Shown: positions 14,260-24,013 of the stretch, in pieces | Layout: each line of letters begins with the position of its first letter | Numbering within the stretch: the stretch's first letter is position 1 | NCBI RefSeq assembly: GCF_002127325.2 | Contig: NC_035437.2 | Span: 173,386,530 to 173,450,529 of the forward strand | Source of the DNA: Helianthus annuus | Lineage: Eukaryota; Streptophyta; Magnoliopsida; Asterales; Asteraceae | DNA length: 64,000 bases | Reading direction: 5' to 3' | The notes under the pieces: generated by a model | Database searches by the model: none | Told to the model about the DNA's origin: nothing | Seen by the model: the letters and a program-made list of their open reading frames with translations, nothing else | Position numbers and translations under genes: made by a program

Positions 14260-14535
14260 AACTGCAGAAATTGCCATTTTTATTGGCGAAAATCTGCCAA
14301 ACCTGCAGACAAGCCATTCTTAATGGAAAAAATGTGACCAATTTGCAGAAAATGCCATATGAAATGGCGAAAAAGTCTTGAATTGCAGAAAATGCCATAT
14401 GAAATGGCGAAAAAGTCTTAAATTTGCAGAAAATGTCATTTTAAATGGCGAAAAAGTCTTAAATTGGCAGAAAATGCCATTTGAAATGGCGAAAAAGTCT
14501 CAATGTGCAGAAAATGCCATTTGAAATGGCGAAAT
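14260..14535. repeat. tandem array of self-complementary GCCATTT-AAATGGC units
   Basis: At least five units of about 41-45 bp, each built as GCAGAAAATGCCATTTGAAATGGCGAAAAAGTCT with small changes. Each contains the short palindrome GCCATATGAAATGGC or a variant, so each can form a small hairpin. Related GCCAT-AATGGC words lie in the other arm (20490-20610). This is subterminal DNA of the MULE. Confidence 0.75.
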
Positions 14536-14948
14536 ATTTAAACAATTGGAGTATTGCCATCAATACGGACCAGAATGTGGTTCTGTGTTATAAGGAAATT
14601 AAAGTTTTCGCCATTATAATAAACTTCTGTTTGGTATATCCATCATACTTGAGTGGATCAAGAGCGTTCATGGAAGATACTTCTTGTGGCCTTGGGTTTC
14701 ATAACTAGTGTTTGTGATGCCACATTCTGAGAATTGAACATGCATTGGAATGTTAATGTAACTCGAAAATCAAGGGAGACGTATTCTTATTTTGATCTCG
14801 AAATACTTCTTGTGGCCTTGGGTTTCATAACCAGTGGTTTTGTAAGGATAAAACATCCGAACTGGTGATATATTTGCAGCTTGTCTGATGGTATTTGGTA
14901 GTTATAACTCATATCCCACTTATATTGCAAAACCGATATGGGTGGTTT

Positions 14949-15144
14949 TCTTAGCCGATAATATGAAAGATAATATTATGTATATTTATCTAAAATAGTT
15001 TTTGTAATTATCTTGTAATTAGGAATGTTTATCATCTCCTAAAATAGTGTTTAGGGTTTCTGGGTATTTGATCCCTATATAAAGGGCCCCTTGTATCATT
15101 GTTATTCATTCAATAAAAACAGCAGAGCCTTAATCGAGCTTTTA
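14949..15144 (+). repeat. 5' LTR of the copia element
   Basis: 196 bp, TCTTAGCCG...GAGCTTTTA. It contains TATATAAAG near 15075 and AATAAAA near 15113, so the promoter and poly(A) signals are both present. Its ends are TC...TA and not the usual TG...CA. Confidence 0.9.
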
Positions 15145-15157
15145 TGGTATCAGAGCT
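15145..15157 (+). other. primer binding site (initiator Met-tRNA)
   Basis: TGGTATCAGAGCT directly follows the LTR and matches the complement of the plant initiator Met-tRNA 3' end, the usual primer of copia elements. Confidence 0.85.
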
Positions 15158-15267
15158 ACGGTTCTGATTACCCTTCTCCTTCCTTCCTTTTCCCTTCGAT
15201 AACCTGCTGCCTTGTTACCATTCTCCTTCCTTCCTTTACCTTTCGATAACCTGCTGCCTTGTTCACC

Positions 15268-18200
15268 ATGACAAAGAGCACTTCAGAAAATAAAAACACT
15301 GATGATCAGAATCCATCGAACAATTCTGAAAACAAAACCCTCCACCCTGCGTACTCAGTCACCAACATTCAGACAAAGGTTCGTATTCTTGATGGAACCA
15401 AGGTCACCTATACGTCATGGGTGAAGCTTTTCAAACTTCACACCATGGCATATAAGGTTCTTGACCACATCGATGACACACCAGCCCCTGACGAAGCAGA
15501 TCCGCAATATCCGACATGGAAAGAATTGGACGCATTGGTTTCTCAATGGATTTACAGCACACTCTCGGACGACCTCCTCACGCGTGTTCTTGACACCGAT
15601 GCTACGGCTCGCACCACATGGTTGAAGTTAGAAAAAATATTCCTCAGCAACAAGCAAGCTAAGGCCGCTGCCCTCGAATCACGGTTTGTTAATCTCACCC
15701 TTGAACAGTGCAGCTCCGTCGATGATTACTGTCAGCAGTTAAAAAGCTTAGCTGATCAACTTCAAGACGTTGATCAGCCGGTTACCGAGTCCCGACTCGT
15801 CCTTAAATTGGTCCGTGGCTTATCGCCCGAATTTGATACTACAGCAGCCTTAATTAATAACCAAAAGGCTGATTGGGATTTGGCTCGTTCCATGCTTCAC
15901 GATGAAGTTATCCGTCAGGAAGCCCGTACTCAGAAGATGTCTTCAGTCTTGGCCGCACCTGCTGCTCCGACCGCAAACTCTTCCTCCGCAACGACAATAC
16001 CTTCACCATCTGATGCATCTCAACAACAGCCCTACCGCGGTCAATCTTATCGTGGCCGCGGTGGTCGTGGTAATGGCAGAGGCCGCGGTGGTCGCGGCCG
16101 TGGAAACCGATCAGCCGGACCCAACAGTAACCATTGGGCCTATCAACCGAATTCTTACCCGCAATGGGCCTGGTGGACCACACCACCATGTCCATACCCG
16201 ACACAGTCACAATGGAGGCCCAACACTGCTGCAACGCCACCACCTCCTGCGGCCCACTTCGCCGGTTACAATCAGCCACAGTCCCCAATGGGCTACGGTC
16301 CATTCGGCCCAATTCAGCACGGGTTTGATGCTCTCAACCCATCTGATTTAAGTGCTGCCTACAACACGTCCCAGCTTGCCTACACGGACCCGTCATCTTA
16401 CTTTGACACAGGCGCCGAGCGGACCGTCTCCAACAACAAAGGTATGATCACTCACCATGATTCTTTTCCTGTTTCCACAAAAAATTTGGTAGGTAATGGC
16501 AATGTTTTACCAATTGAGGGTTCGGGCACTGGCTTTCTCCCTATCCATAACCGCACCTATATCTTACCCAATATCCTGTTTAGCCCTCAAATTATCAAAA
16601 ATTTAATATCTGTTCGTCGTTTCACACGTGATAATCATGTTTCAATTGAATTTGACCCTTTTGGTTTTTCTTTGAAGGACCTCAAGACGGGCCGCCTCCT
16701 GTCGCGCCACAATAGCACGAGAGATCTTTATCCTATTACCCCACCAACACTCCCACCTCAAGCTTGCTCTCTTTCAACAGCATCTCTTCCTTGGCATGAT
16801 AGACTTGGACATCCTGGATCTCAAGTTTTAGATATTCTTAGGCGTAATTCTGGTTTTTTATGTAATAAACACACTTCTAGTTTTTGCAATTCTTGTCATT
16901 TATCTAATAGTAAACGTCTTCCTTTTTATGAATCTACTTCGTTTACTTTTTCGCCTTTTGATATAATACACTGTGATTTGTGGACATCTCCAATAACTAG
17001 TAAAACCGGCTACAAATACTACATGGTCCTAATTGATAACTTCTCACACTTTATTTGGGTATATCCCCTTAAATACAAATCGGAAACCTTCCCAACTTTT
17101 GTCAAATTTCACACCCTCATCACTACTCAATTTCAACGCAAAATCAAAACCTTTCAGTGTGATTTGGGTGGTGAATTCGACAATAATGCTTTTAAAACCT
17201 TCGCTACCCAACAGGGCCTCCTATTTCGTTTTTCGTGTCCGCAAACTTCATCCCAAAATGGCCGTGCGGAAAGAATGATTCGTCGCTTAAACGATATCAT
17301 TCGTGCCTTACTTATCCATGCCCATCTTCCACCCACCTTTTGGGTTGAGGCTCTACACACAGCCACCTACCTTCAGAACATCCTTCCCACCAAACGCCTA
17401 AATTTCTTCACTCCCACCTTTGCCCTCTACCTCCGCCACCCTACATACGACCACCTTCGTGTGTTCGGGTGTGCTTGCTATCCAAACCATTCAGCCACCC
17501 AGCCTCATAAACTACACAGCCGATCCGTCCAGTGCATTTTTCTTGGATATCCACCGGATTTTCGCGGTTATCGGTGTTTCGATCCGACAACTGGGAAGGT
17601 TCACATATCCCGTCATGTAACTTTTGATGAACATACCTTTCCATATACTATTCCCACCACACCTAATGCCTATACTTTTCTCGATGACACTACCCCCCCG
17701 GGGTTCTCTTTCACCCGTCCACCTCAGTCATTGCCACTTCCCACACCCGCTGCTACTAACCCCACCACCTCTCCCCATTCGGTCACCCCATTTCCCATAA
17801 CCTATTCTCGTCGCCCAAGACCACCACCTACAGCCCCTCCATCATCCGCCCAAGCCCAACATATCCCCACGGCCCCACCAGCCCACATACCTCCCTCGGC
17901 CCAACCTGCCCAAACCCCACCCTCGACTACGGCCCAACCCACAACCAACACTCACCCCATGACCACCCGTTCAAAAGCCAAAATTCTACATACCTCCACT
18001 ACCATCTCTCCGGTTCCTAATACCTATGCAAAAGCCTTTGCCGACCCTCATTGGTTGCATGCCATGCAAACCGAATTTAGTGCGTTACAGGAAAATGAAA
18101 CATGGGAACTCGTTCCCCGTCCTCATGATCGTCCAGTTATCAGGTGTATGTGGCTTTTCAGACATAAATTTAAATCGGACGGTTCTCTTGAACGTTACAA

Positions 18201-19563
18201 AGCACGGTTGGTCGTAAATGGTAAATCGCAGACTGTTGGTATAGATTGTGAAGATACTTTTAGCCCGGTTGTTAAACCGGCAACTATCAGGACGGTACTT
18301 TCCATTGCTGTCTCTCGTTCTTGGCCCATTCATCAGTTGGATGTCAAGAATGCCTTTTTACACGGCCATTTGAATGAGACAGTCTTTATGCATCAACCGC
18401 CCGGGTTTGTTGATAGGCGGTATGCTAACTATGTTTGCAGATTGAAGAAGTCCCTTTATGGACTTAAACAGGCACCGAGGGCATGGTATATGCGGTTCGC
18501 AAATTTTCTTCTAGCTCATGGGTTTCGTAGTAGTACATGCGATAATTCGCTTTTCATTTACAAAGACGGGGATAAAACATGTTACTTGCTTTTGTATGTG
18601 GACGACATTGTTCTTACGGCATCCTCTACCTCGTTGCTCAATCATATTATTTCAACACTTTCCCGGGAATTTGCTATGACAGACCTGGGTCATCTCCATC
18701 ATTTTTTGGGCATCAAGGTTACTCGGGATGATAAAGGTTTATTTTTAGATCAGGCTCAGTACGCCAAGGATATTATCTCGCGCGCTCACATGACGGAGTG
18801 TAAACCATGCGCTACACCAGTTGATCTTTCGTCCAAACTAAGTGCGTCTGACGGTCCATTATTTCACGATCCTACGTTGTATCGTAGCCTTGCCGGTGCT
18901 CTTCAGTACCTTACTTTTACTCGCCCAGATATCTCTTATGCGGTTCAACAAGTCTGTCTTTTTATGCATGAACCACGGGATCCCCATTATGCTTTCTTGA
19001 AACGCATCCTCCGATACTTACAGGGGACAGTTACTTATGGGATTCGACTAACCAAGTCTACTTCACATTCTTTGGTCGCCTATTCTGATGCAGACTGGGG
19101 CGGGTGTCCTGACTCTCGACGATCTACAAGTGGGTACTGTGTGTTTCTTGGTGATAATTTAATTTCTTGGTCGTCTAAACGCCAGCCCACAATTTCCCGT
19201 TCTAGTGCTGAGGCTGAGTATCGTGGCGTCGCCAATGCTGTCGCAGAAGCTACTTGGATTCGTAATTTACTTCTGGAATTGCATCTTCCACTACGGCATG
19301 CTTCGGTCGTTTACTGCGACAATGTGTCTGCTGTTTATCTTTCTGATAACCCCGTCCAACATCAACGAACGAAGCATATTGAGATCGACATTCATTTTGT
19401 ACGGGAAAAAGTGCGGGTTGGCCACATACGGGTTCTTCATGTCCCGTCTTCATTGCAATACGCTGATATTTTTACCAAAGGGATTTCACGGCAGCTGTTT
19501 CAATCTTTTCGTTCCAGTTTGAGCGTCTGTCCTACGCCCGCTCGAACTGCGGGGGAGTCTTAG
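15268..19563 (+). CDS. Ty1/copia Gag-Pol polyprotein (1431 aa)
   Basis: ATG at 15268 chosen as the first in-frame ATG; a 59-bp tandem duplication lies just before it. Order, residues approximate: UBN2-type Gag 30-225; an RGG-rich stretch near 265-285 in place of a CCHC zinc knuckle; protease with active-site DTGA near 380; integrase zinc finger H-x4-H ... C-x2-C from 508; integrase core D, D, E near 570, 632 and 667 (GRAERM); RT with QLDVKNAFLHG and YVDD near 1109; RNase H from YSDADWGG near 1272 to the end. All expected catalytic residues are visible and there is no stop or frameshift, so it is potentially active. The TAG stop lies six bases inside the 3' LTR. Confidence 0.95.
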   Translation: MTKSTSENKNTDDQNPSNNSENKTLHPAYSVTNIQTKVRILDGTKVTYTSWVKLFKLHTMAYKVLDHIDDTPAPDEADPQYPTWKELDALVSQWIYSTLSDDLLTRVLDTDATARTTWLKLEKIFLSNKQAKAAALESRFVNLTLEQCSSVDDYCQQLKSLADQLQDVDQPVTESRLVLKLVRGLSPEFDTTAALINNQKADWDLARSMLHDEVIRQEARTQKMSSVLAAPAAPTANSSSATTIPSPSDASQQQPYRGQSYRGRGGRGNGRGRGGRGRGNRSAGPNSNHWAYQPNSYPQWAWWTTPPCPYPTQSQWRPNTAATPPPPAAHFAGYNQPQSPMGYGPFGPIQHGFDALNPSDLSAAYNTSQLAYTDPSSYFDTGAERTVSNNKGMITHHDSFPVSTKNLVGNGNVLPIEGSGTGFLPIHNRTYILPNILFSPQIIKNLISVRRFTRDNHVSIEFDPFGFSLKDLKTGRLLSRHNSTRDLYPITPPTLPPQACSLSTASLPWHDRLGHPGSQVLDILRRNSGFLCNKHTSSFCNSCHLSNSKRLPFYESTSFTFSPFDIIHCDLWTSPITSKTGYKYYMVLIDNFSHFIWVYPLKYKSETFPTFVKFHTLITTQFQRKIKTFQCDLGGEFDNNAFKTFATQQGLLFRFSCPQTSSQNGRAERMIRRLNDIIRALLIHAHLPPTFWVEALHTATYLQNILPTKRLNFFTPTFALYLRHPTYDHLRVFGCACYPNHSATQPHKLHSRSVQCIFLGYPPDFRGYRCFDPTTGKVHISRHVTFDEHTFPYTIPTTPNAYTFLDDTTPPGFSFTRPPQSLPLPTPAATNPTTSPHSVTPFPITYSRRPRPPPTAPPSSAQAQHIPTAPPAHIPPSAQPAQTPPSTTAQPTTNTHPMTTRSKAKILHTSTTISPVPNTYAKAFADPHWLHAMQTEFSALQENETWELVPRPHDRPVIRCMWLFRHKFKSDGSLERYKARLVVNGKSQTVGIDCEDTFSPVVKPATIRTVLSIAVSRSWPIHQLDVKNAFLHGHLNETVFMHQPPGFVDRRYANYVCRLKKSLYGLKQAPRAWYMRFANFLLAHGFRSSTCDNSLFIYKDGDKTCYLLLYVDDIVLTASSTSLLNHIISTLSREFAMTDLGHLHHFLGIKVTRDDKGLFLDQAQYAKDIISRAHMTECKPCATPVDLSSKLSASDGPLFHDPTLYRSLAGALQYLTFTRPDISYAVQQVCLFMHEPRDPHYAFLKRILRYLQGTVTYGIRLTKSTSHSLVAYSDADWGGCPDSRRSTSGYCVFLGDNLISWSSKRQPTISRSSAEAEYRGVANAVAEATWIRNLLLELHLPLRHASVVYCDNVSAVYLSDNPVQHQRTKHIEIDIHFVREKVRVGHIRVLHVPSSLQYADIFTKGISRQLFQSFRSSLSVCPTPARTAGES
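19549..19557 (+). other. polypurine tract of the copia element
   Basis: GCGGGGGAG directly before the 3' LTR. It doubles as the last codons of the polyprotein. Confidence 0.75.
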
Positions 19564-19753
19564 CCGATAATATGAAAGATAATATTATGTATATTTATCT
19601 AAAATAGTTTTTGTAATTATCTTGTAATTAGGAATGTTTATCATCTCCTAAAATAGTGTTTAGGGTTTCTGGGTATTTGATCCCTATATAAAGGGCCCCT
19701 TGTATCATTGTTATTCATTCAATAAAAACAGCAGAGCCTTAATCGAGCTTTTA
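19558..19753 (+). repeat. 3' LTR of the copia element
   Basis: 196 bp, identical by eye to the 5' LTR at 14949-15144. TSD GGTTT follows. Confidence 0.92.
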
Positions 19754-19831
19754 GGTTTGTCATTAAACAAGGAGGACAGAATTGGTTTTTGGTAAGGGTT
19801 TATAAATTGACTAGTTTGGATTTTGATGCAG

Positions 19832-19873
19832 ACACAGCTAATGATGGAGTACATATCAACCCTTAAAGAAAAG
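19832..19873 (+). other. captured 42-nt exon, FLC-like MADS-box K-region (candidate)
   Basis: A piece with good splice borders (TTTTGATGCAG before, GTATGC after) encodes TQLMMEYISTLKEK in exactly 14 codons. It resembles the ELML...NLKEKEK segment at the end of the K domain in FLC/MAF MADS proteins, where MIKC genes have 42-nt exons (family knowledge). Neighbouring exons are absent, so it is a gene fragment carried by the MULE and not a gene. The assignment rests on a short match. Confidence 0.45.
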
Positions 19874-20952
19874 GTATGCTTCTACTAGTTCGATTTTTCT
19901 ATATAATACTCTTGAGGTCCGTTGCACAATTTTGTATACATGAGTATGTTAGACCCCTGGATAAGTGATCCGTCCCAACTCCCAAAATATATGTGTAGAA
20001 AATTAACATGTAGCTTTTGAAATGCATGGAACAAAAACCCCAAATTACAATGACCCAAACCCTCTTCTTATACTACAATAACTTGCTAACCAAGACAACT
20101 TATTAGACTCCAACTGGACTTCTAACTCCACATAACTACACTAACTTTCTAACCAAGACAACTCATTAGACTCCAACTAGACTAGAACTCCGCATAACAA
20201 CTCTTAATCCAAAGGAAGAGATTAGAACGTATGGTTTTTTGTGGGTTAAAAATAGGGCGAAATGTAACTTGGGAAGCTTGGTGTAATTTTGATTTGGCTT
20301 ATATGGGGGTTTAACTTATGTAATGCTGGTGTTTAACGTCGATTAAACGATTGTTTATCCGGCGTTTTTTTAAATAAAAGTTTAGTTTGCCTTTCAAAAA
20401 AACAAAAAAAAAACAACTCTTAATCCACATCAACATAAACAATGTAACAAACTTCTGTTTTCCAGTCCTTTTCAGCTACTAAGCAGATTTTCGCCATTAA
20501 TAATGGCTATGTGTGCAGAAAATAAGCTTTTGGCCATTCAGAATGGTTGTATTTTCAGCCAAGTACTTTTCGCCATTTATAATGGCTATAACTGCAGGAA
20601 TTTCGCCAATAAGATTGGTCATCTGTAAGCTTTCTGGGCAATGATTGGTCTGTCTATTCCCTGCAAAAAGCCTGCACAGCGCTGAAGATTTCTGAACAGC
20701 CTACTAGCTTCAACAAAAATCGCCATTCAGATTGGCAATGGCAATATTTGTGAAGTATTTTGGGAACCAGCATTAGTTTTGATTTCATTTTTGATATTAA
20801 CACTATTTCAGTAAAAAACTCTTTAAAAAACGACAAACCAAAAAAGCCAAACTTATTCGATGGCCTATCATCTCCTATAAACTCGCTCAATGCTCGTCGC
20901 TTTATATAAAGTTCATTAACTGTTATGAAATGAAATTCTGATATCATAATTA

Positions 20953-21364
20953 CAGGGTATTTGGGGTTGACTTTTGAAAATAGATTATGCGTTTTAAATA
21001 ATTAGAATCAGATAATTAATTGTAACAAAACGTGATGTTGAAAGATAGTGTTTGGATTTGATTATGTTGTTTGATATCACAATAATCAGATAATCAACTA
21101 TTTGAGTGTTTGACAAATATATATTTAAAAAAATAAACAAGTGAAAATCCTTTTCTAAACGCAAATAATTAATTTTTGGAAAACTGCGTTTTGCTACAGT
21201 AGGGGAAGCTGCTTTTGGAAAACTGCGTTTTGTAACTTTCTAAACGCAAATAATCTATTTTTTAATTTTTTCACACAAACACTCAAAACTCAAAACTGAT
21301 TATTTACGATTTCAAAACTCAATAATCTAAAAATCTCCTTTAAAACTCAACCCGAAACACCCTC
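20953..21364. mobile_element. Tourist-like (PIF/Harbinger) MITE
   Basis: 412 bp. Left TIR CAGGGTATTTGGGGTTGACT and right TIR, complement of GAGGGTGTTTCGGGTTGAGT, with TTA on both sides (20950-20952, 21365-21367). The interior repeats TCTAAACGCAAATAAT and AAAACTGCGTTTTG. No coding capacity. Confidence 0.75.
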
Positions 21365-21640
21365 TTAGAATTGCAATTAGTAATTTTTTTAGTAATATTG
21401 TCAAAATCATATCTGAGGTTTGATCATATTTGCTTGTTCTATCCAAAATTTGCCTTTTTTATCATTTCCATCCAAATCAGTAACTCAGTTTATTTTTTCT
21501 ATTAAGGTGAAGGAATTTTTGCCCTTCTAAATGGAACAAGCAAATATGAAACCTCGGGAGGACGACGATTTTGGCATTTTATTCTTACATTTTTTGTTTA
21601 TATTTTTTTATTACTTGTTTCCCTTTTATATAGCTTAATA

Positions 21641-21672
<32 letters not shown>

Positions 21673-21675
<3 letters not shown>

Positions 21676-22130
21676 TCATTAAAGACATTTCTATTAAACA
21701 AAGGTTATATTATTTATAAAAATCCATTGAAATACCCATTAAAATTTTATACGATCCAACCCAACTCGAACCGAAGTAAAAAATATTATTAATAGCGATA
21801 AATAAACGACACCTAAAAATTTCCGCTCTTGGATCAACCACTAGTGATATCTGCATAGACATCTTTAATGTCATAGTTTTTCGTCATGTGTAAGAAACAA
21901 ATTGTGAATAAAAGAGATAAATCCTAATAAAAACTACATTAAAGATGTCCATACAGATATTACTAGTGGTAGATCCAAGAGCGGAAATTGTAAGGTGTCT
22001 GTTTATTGTTGTTTAATAATATTTTTCGATTCGATTTGAGTTGGGTCGGGTTGTATAAAATTTTTAAAGTATTTCAATGGATTTTGATAAATAATATAAC
22101 TTGTTTTTATCAAAATATCTTTAGTGAACC
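21673..22130. mobile_element. foldback MITE with arms of about 200 bp
   Basis: The left arm (GTTTCATTAAAGACAT...) and right arm (...ATCTTTAGTGAACC) are inverted copies over about 200 bp with few mismatches, around a loop of about 65 bp. A TA microsatellite touches both ends, which suits insertion into TA repeats. A 44-bp unit (TATCGAAGAAGTTATT...) is duplicated in tandem just after it, at about 22140-22210. Confidence 0.72.
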
Positions 22131-22205
22131 ATATATATATATCGAAGAAGTTATTAAAAATAATAAACATTAAGCTATATATCGAAGAAGTTATTAAAAA
22201 TAATA

Positions 22206-24013
22206 AATATTACAACAACAACAACAACCATACCCAGTAAATCCCACAAATAGCAAAACTACTAATAGGGTCTGGGGATGGTGGGATGTAGACAGACCTT
22301 GCCTCTATCCCTAGGATAGAGAGACTGCTTCCAGAGAGACCATCGTCTCCAAAATGAACAGCATACCAATACACCAAGTCAAAGAATATAGAAAAAAGAA
22401 GTCACCAATACCAAGAAAGTGATCAGAGTGACACAATATAATGTAGATCATGTATAATAGCATGCAACATCATTTGGACATAAACACATGAAGGCAATCA
22501 CCAGTAAAGTCACTTAAAGGATAGGAAAACCTACGTCCCTAAAATACACCTAAGACCTTACTGTAATATCCTCTAGAGTCCTTAACCCTAATCCTACGCC
22601 TCCACGAAGTCCTATCTTGGACCATGTCCTCAGAAAGATGCAACTCTAGTAAATCATGCCTAATCTGCTCATCCCATGTCAGTTTGGGTCTGCCTCTTCC
22701 TCTCATCCCCTCCACAGTAAGGTGTTGTTTGTTTTTTGTTTTTTTCAAAAAGGTCTGCGTAGCCTCTTATGTCTGTGTAGCGCAGACAATGGCCTCTACA
22801 GACTGTTTGTTTTTCGGAAGATGTTTCATTAAAAAAGGTCTACCCGCCCTCTTCTTGGGGAGACATGGACCAACCTCTTTTTTACCTCTTTTCTCCTCTT
22901 CTCAAAACTTCACCTCTCAAACAACAAAACCCTAGTAATCTCCTCAAACACCAGCCGACACCCACCCTTCTCCCCTTCCCCGGCGCGACGACCTCGTCTT
23001 CTCCGGCCACGCCTCGTCTGCTCCGCCACCACTGCGCCTCCTCCTTCCACCGCAGCCACCTTCCGCCGCCGCCGCCTCCTCCTTCCACTGCAGCGAACTT
23101 CCACCGCAGCCACCTTCCACCACCTCCTTCTTCCACCACAGTCCTCCTCCGTCGTCGCCCTTCAACACCAGGTACGTAACATATAAAAAATCTATTATGT
23201 TCATTGTTATGTTTTTCTTTTCATAGAAACTGCCCCCAATTCGATTTTTTTCATTGTTGTATTGTTTTGAGTGAATTGATTGTTCTTGTTGTTTATAAAA
23301 ATCGATTGTTTTTGTTAGTTTTTTTTTATTTTTTCTGAATTTTGATGTTAATTTTGTGATTGTGTGACGTTATTATGTTAATTTTCAGATTTTTTGATGT
23401 TAATTTTTTGTTTGTATGATGTTAATTTTCAGTTTTTGATGTTAGTTTTCTTAATTTCGATGTTAATTTTCAGATTTATGATGTTGTTTTTCTGAATTTT
23501 GATGTTAGTTTTCATAAATTATGATGTTAGCTTGCAGAAGTTAGAAAATAAACAGTCTTCTTCTTGCAGACTGCAGAGGTTTGGTCCACCTCTTCTGCTA
23601 CAGATGTCTGCAGATGTGGTCCGCATACTGCAGATGTTTTACCTCTGAAAAAACAAACAGCACCTAAGAGTTTCAACTACTCTAACTGGTGTCGTTGTTT
23701 GCCTCCGCTTCACATGCCCAAACCATCTCAATCTCCTCTCCTTAATCTTATCCGATATGCTAGCCACTCCTAATCTTTCTCTAAAAACCTCATTTCTTAT
23801 CCGATCTAACCTCGTGGGTCCACACATCCACCTCAGCATCCTCATCTCTGCTATCTCCATCTTGCACGCTTGTTTCTTCTTGATAGCCCAACAGTCTGTT
23901 TCATATAGCATAGCGGGCCTAACTACTACCCTGTAAAATTTTCCCATTAGTTTAGTTGGGAACCTCCTATCGCACAATACTAGTCCACTGGCTACCCTCC
24001 ATCTACACCAGCC
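22206..24013 (-). pseudogene. RTE-type LINE, 3' fragment, split by an insertion
   Basis: Minus-strand pieces at 23639-24013 and 22539-22748 encode the C-terminal region of plant RTE LINE proteins: KFYRVVVRPAMLYETDCW, AEMRMLRWMCG, RLRWFGHVKRR, then GRGRPKLTWDEQIRHDLLEL and SWRRRIRV. The 3' end has the GTT-repeat tail typical of plant RTE LINEs (22209-22228 seen from the other strand). The 5' part with endonuclease and most of RT is missing. A 944-bp TIR element (22721-23664) separates the two pieces. Confidence 0.82.
22721..23664. mobile_element. PIF/Harbinger-like TIR element inserted in the RTE LINE
   Basis: The ends GGTGTTGTTTGTTTTTT and the complement GGTGCTGTTTGTTTTTTC are inverted copies, with TAA on both sides (22718-22720 and 23665-23667). 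Removing it restores colinear LINE coding DNA. The interior has a GC-rich CCACCGC/CTTCCACC stretch and, at about 23340-23530, repeats of TGATGTTAATTTTCAG. Reading frames in the GC-rich part are low-complexity and look spurious. No transposase is present. Confidence 0.78.

Larger units (their letters stand above)
14949..19753 (+). mobile_element. complete young Ty1/copia retrotransposon (Ale/Retrofit-like)
   Basis: 4805 bp with LTRs, primer binding site, one uninterrupted polyprotein frame and a polypurine tract. The two 196-bp LTRs are identical by eye along their whole length, and a perfect 5-bp TSD GGTTT flanks the element (14944-14948 and 19754-19758). The short LTRs and single-frame Gag-Pol suit the Ale/Retrofit group (inference). 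It is inserted inside the MULE, about 1.4 kb upstream of ADH1 copy A and facing away from it. Confidence 0.95.
13972..20821. mobile_element. non-autonomous MULE with 9-bp TSD, host of the copia element
   Basis: Long TIRs: the left arm from GAGTTTTTTACTGAAATGG (13972) to about 14170 is mirrored by the right arm from about 20625 to 20821 (...TTTCAGTAAAAAACTC). Perfect 9-bp TSD TTTAAAAAA at 13963-13971 and 20822-20830. Without the copia insertion it is about 2 kb. The left subterminal part carries an array of GCCATTTNAAATGGC units, and the right interior carries a 42-nt exon-like piece (19832-19873), so it looks like a Pack-MULE. No transposase is present. It starts 431 bp upstream of the ADH1 copy A ATG. 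Confidence 0.88.

Noticed and set aside
14260..14535. Regular repeats resembling a CRISPR array
   Set aside because: Plant nuclear DNA, no cas genes, the unit is continuous without unique spacers, and it lies in a MULE arm.
22882..23204. Overlapping frames in a GC-rich stretch on both strands
   Set aside because: Low-complexity CCACCGC/CTTCC repeats give open frames in several phases; inside a TIR element and without domains.
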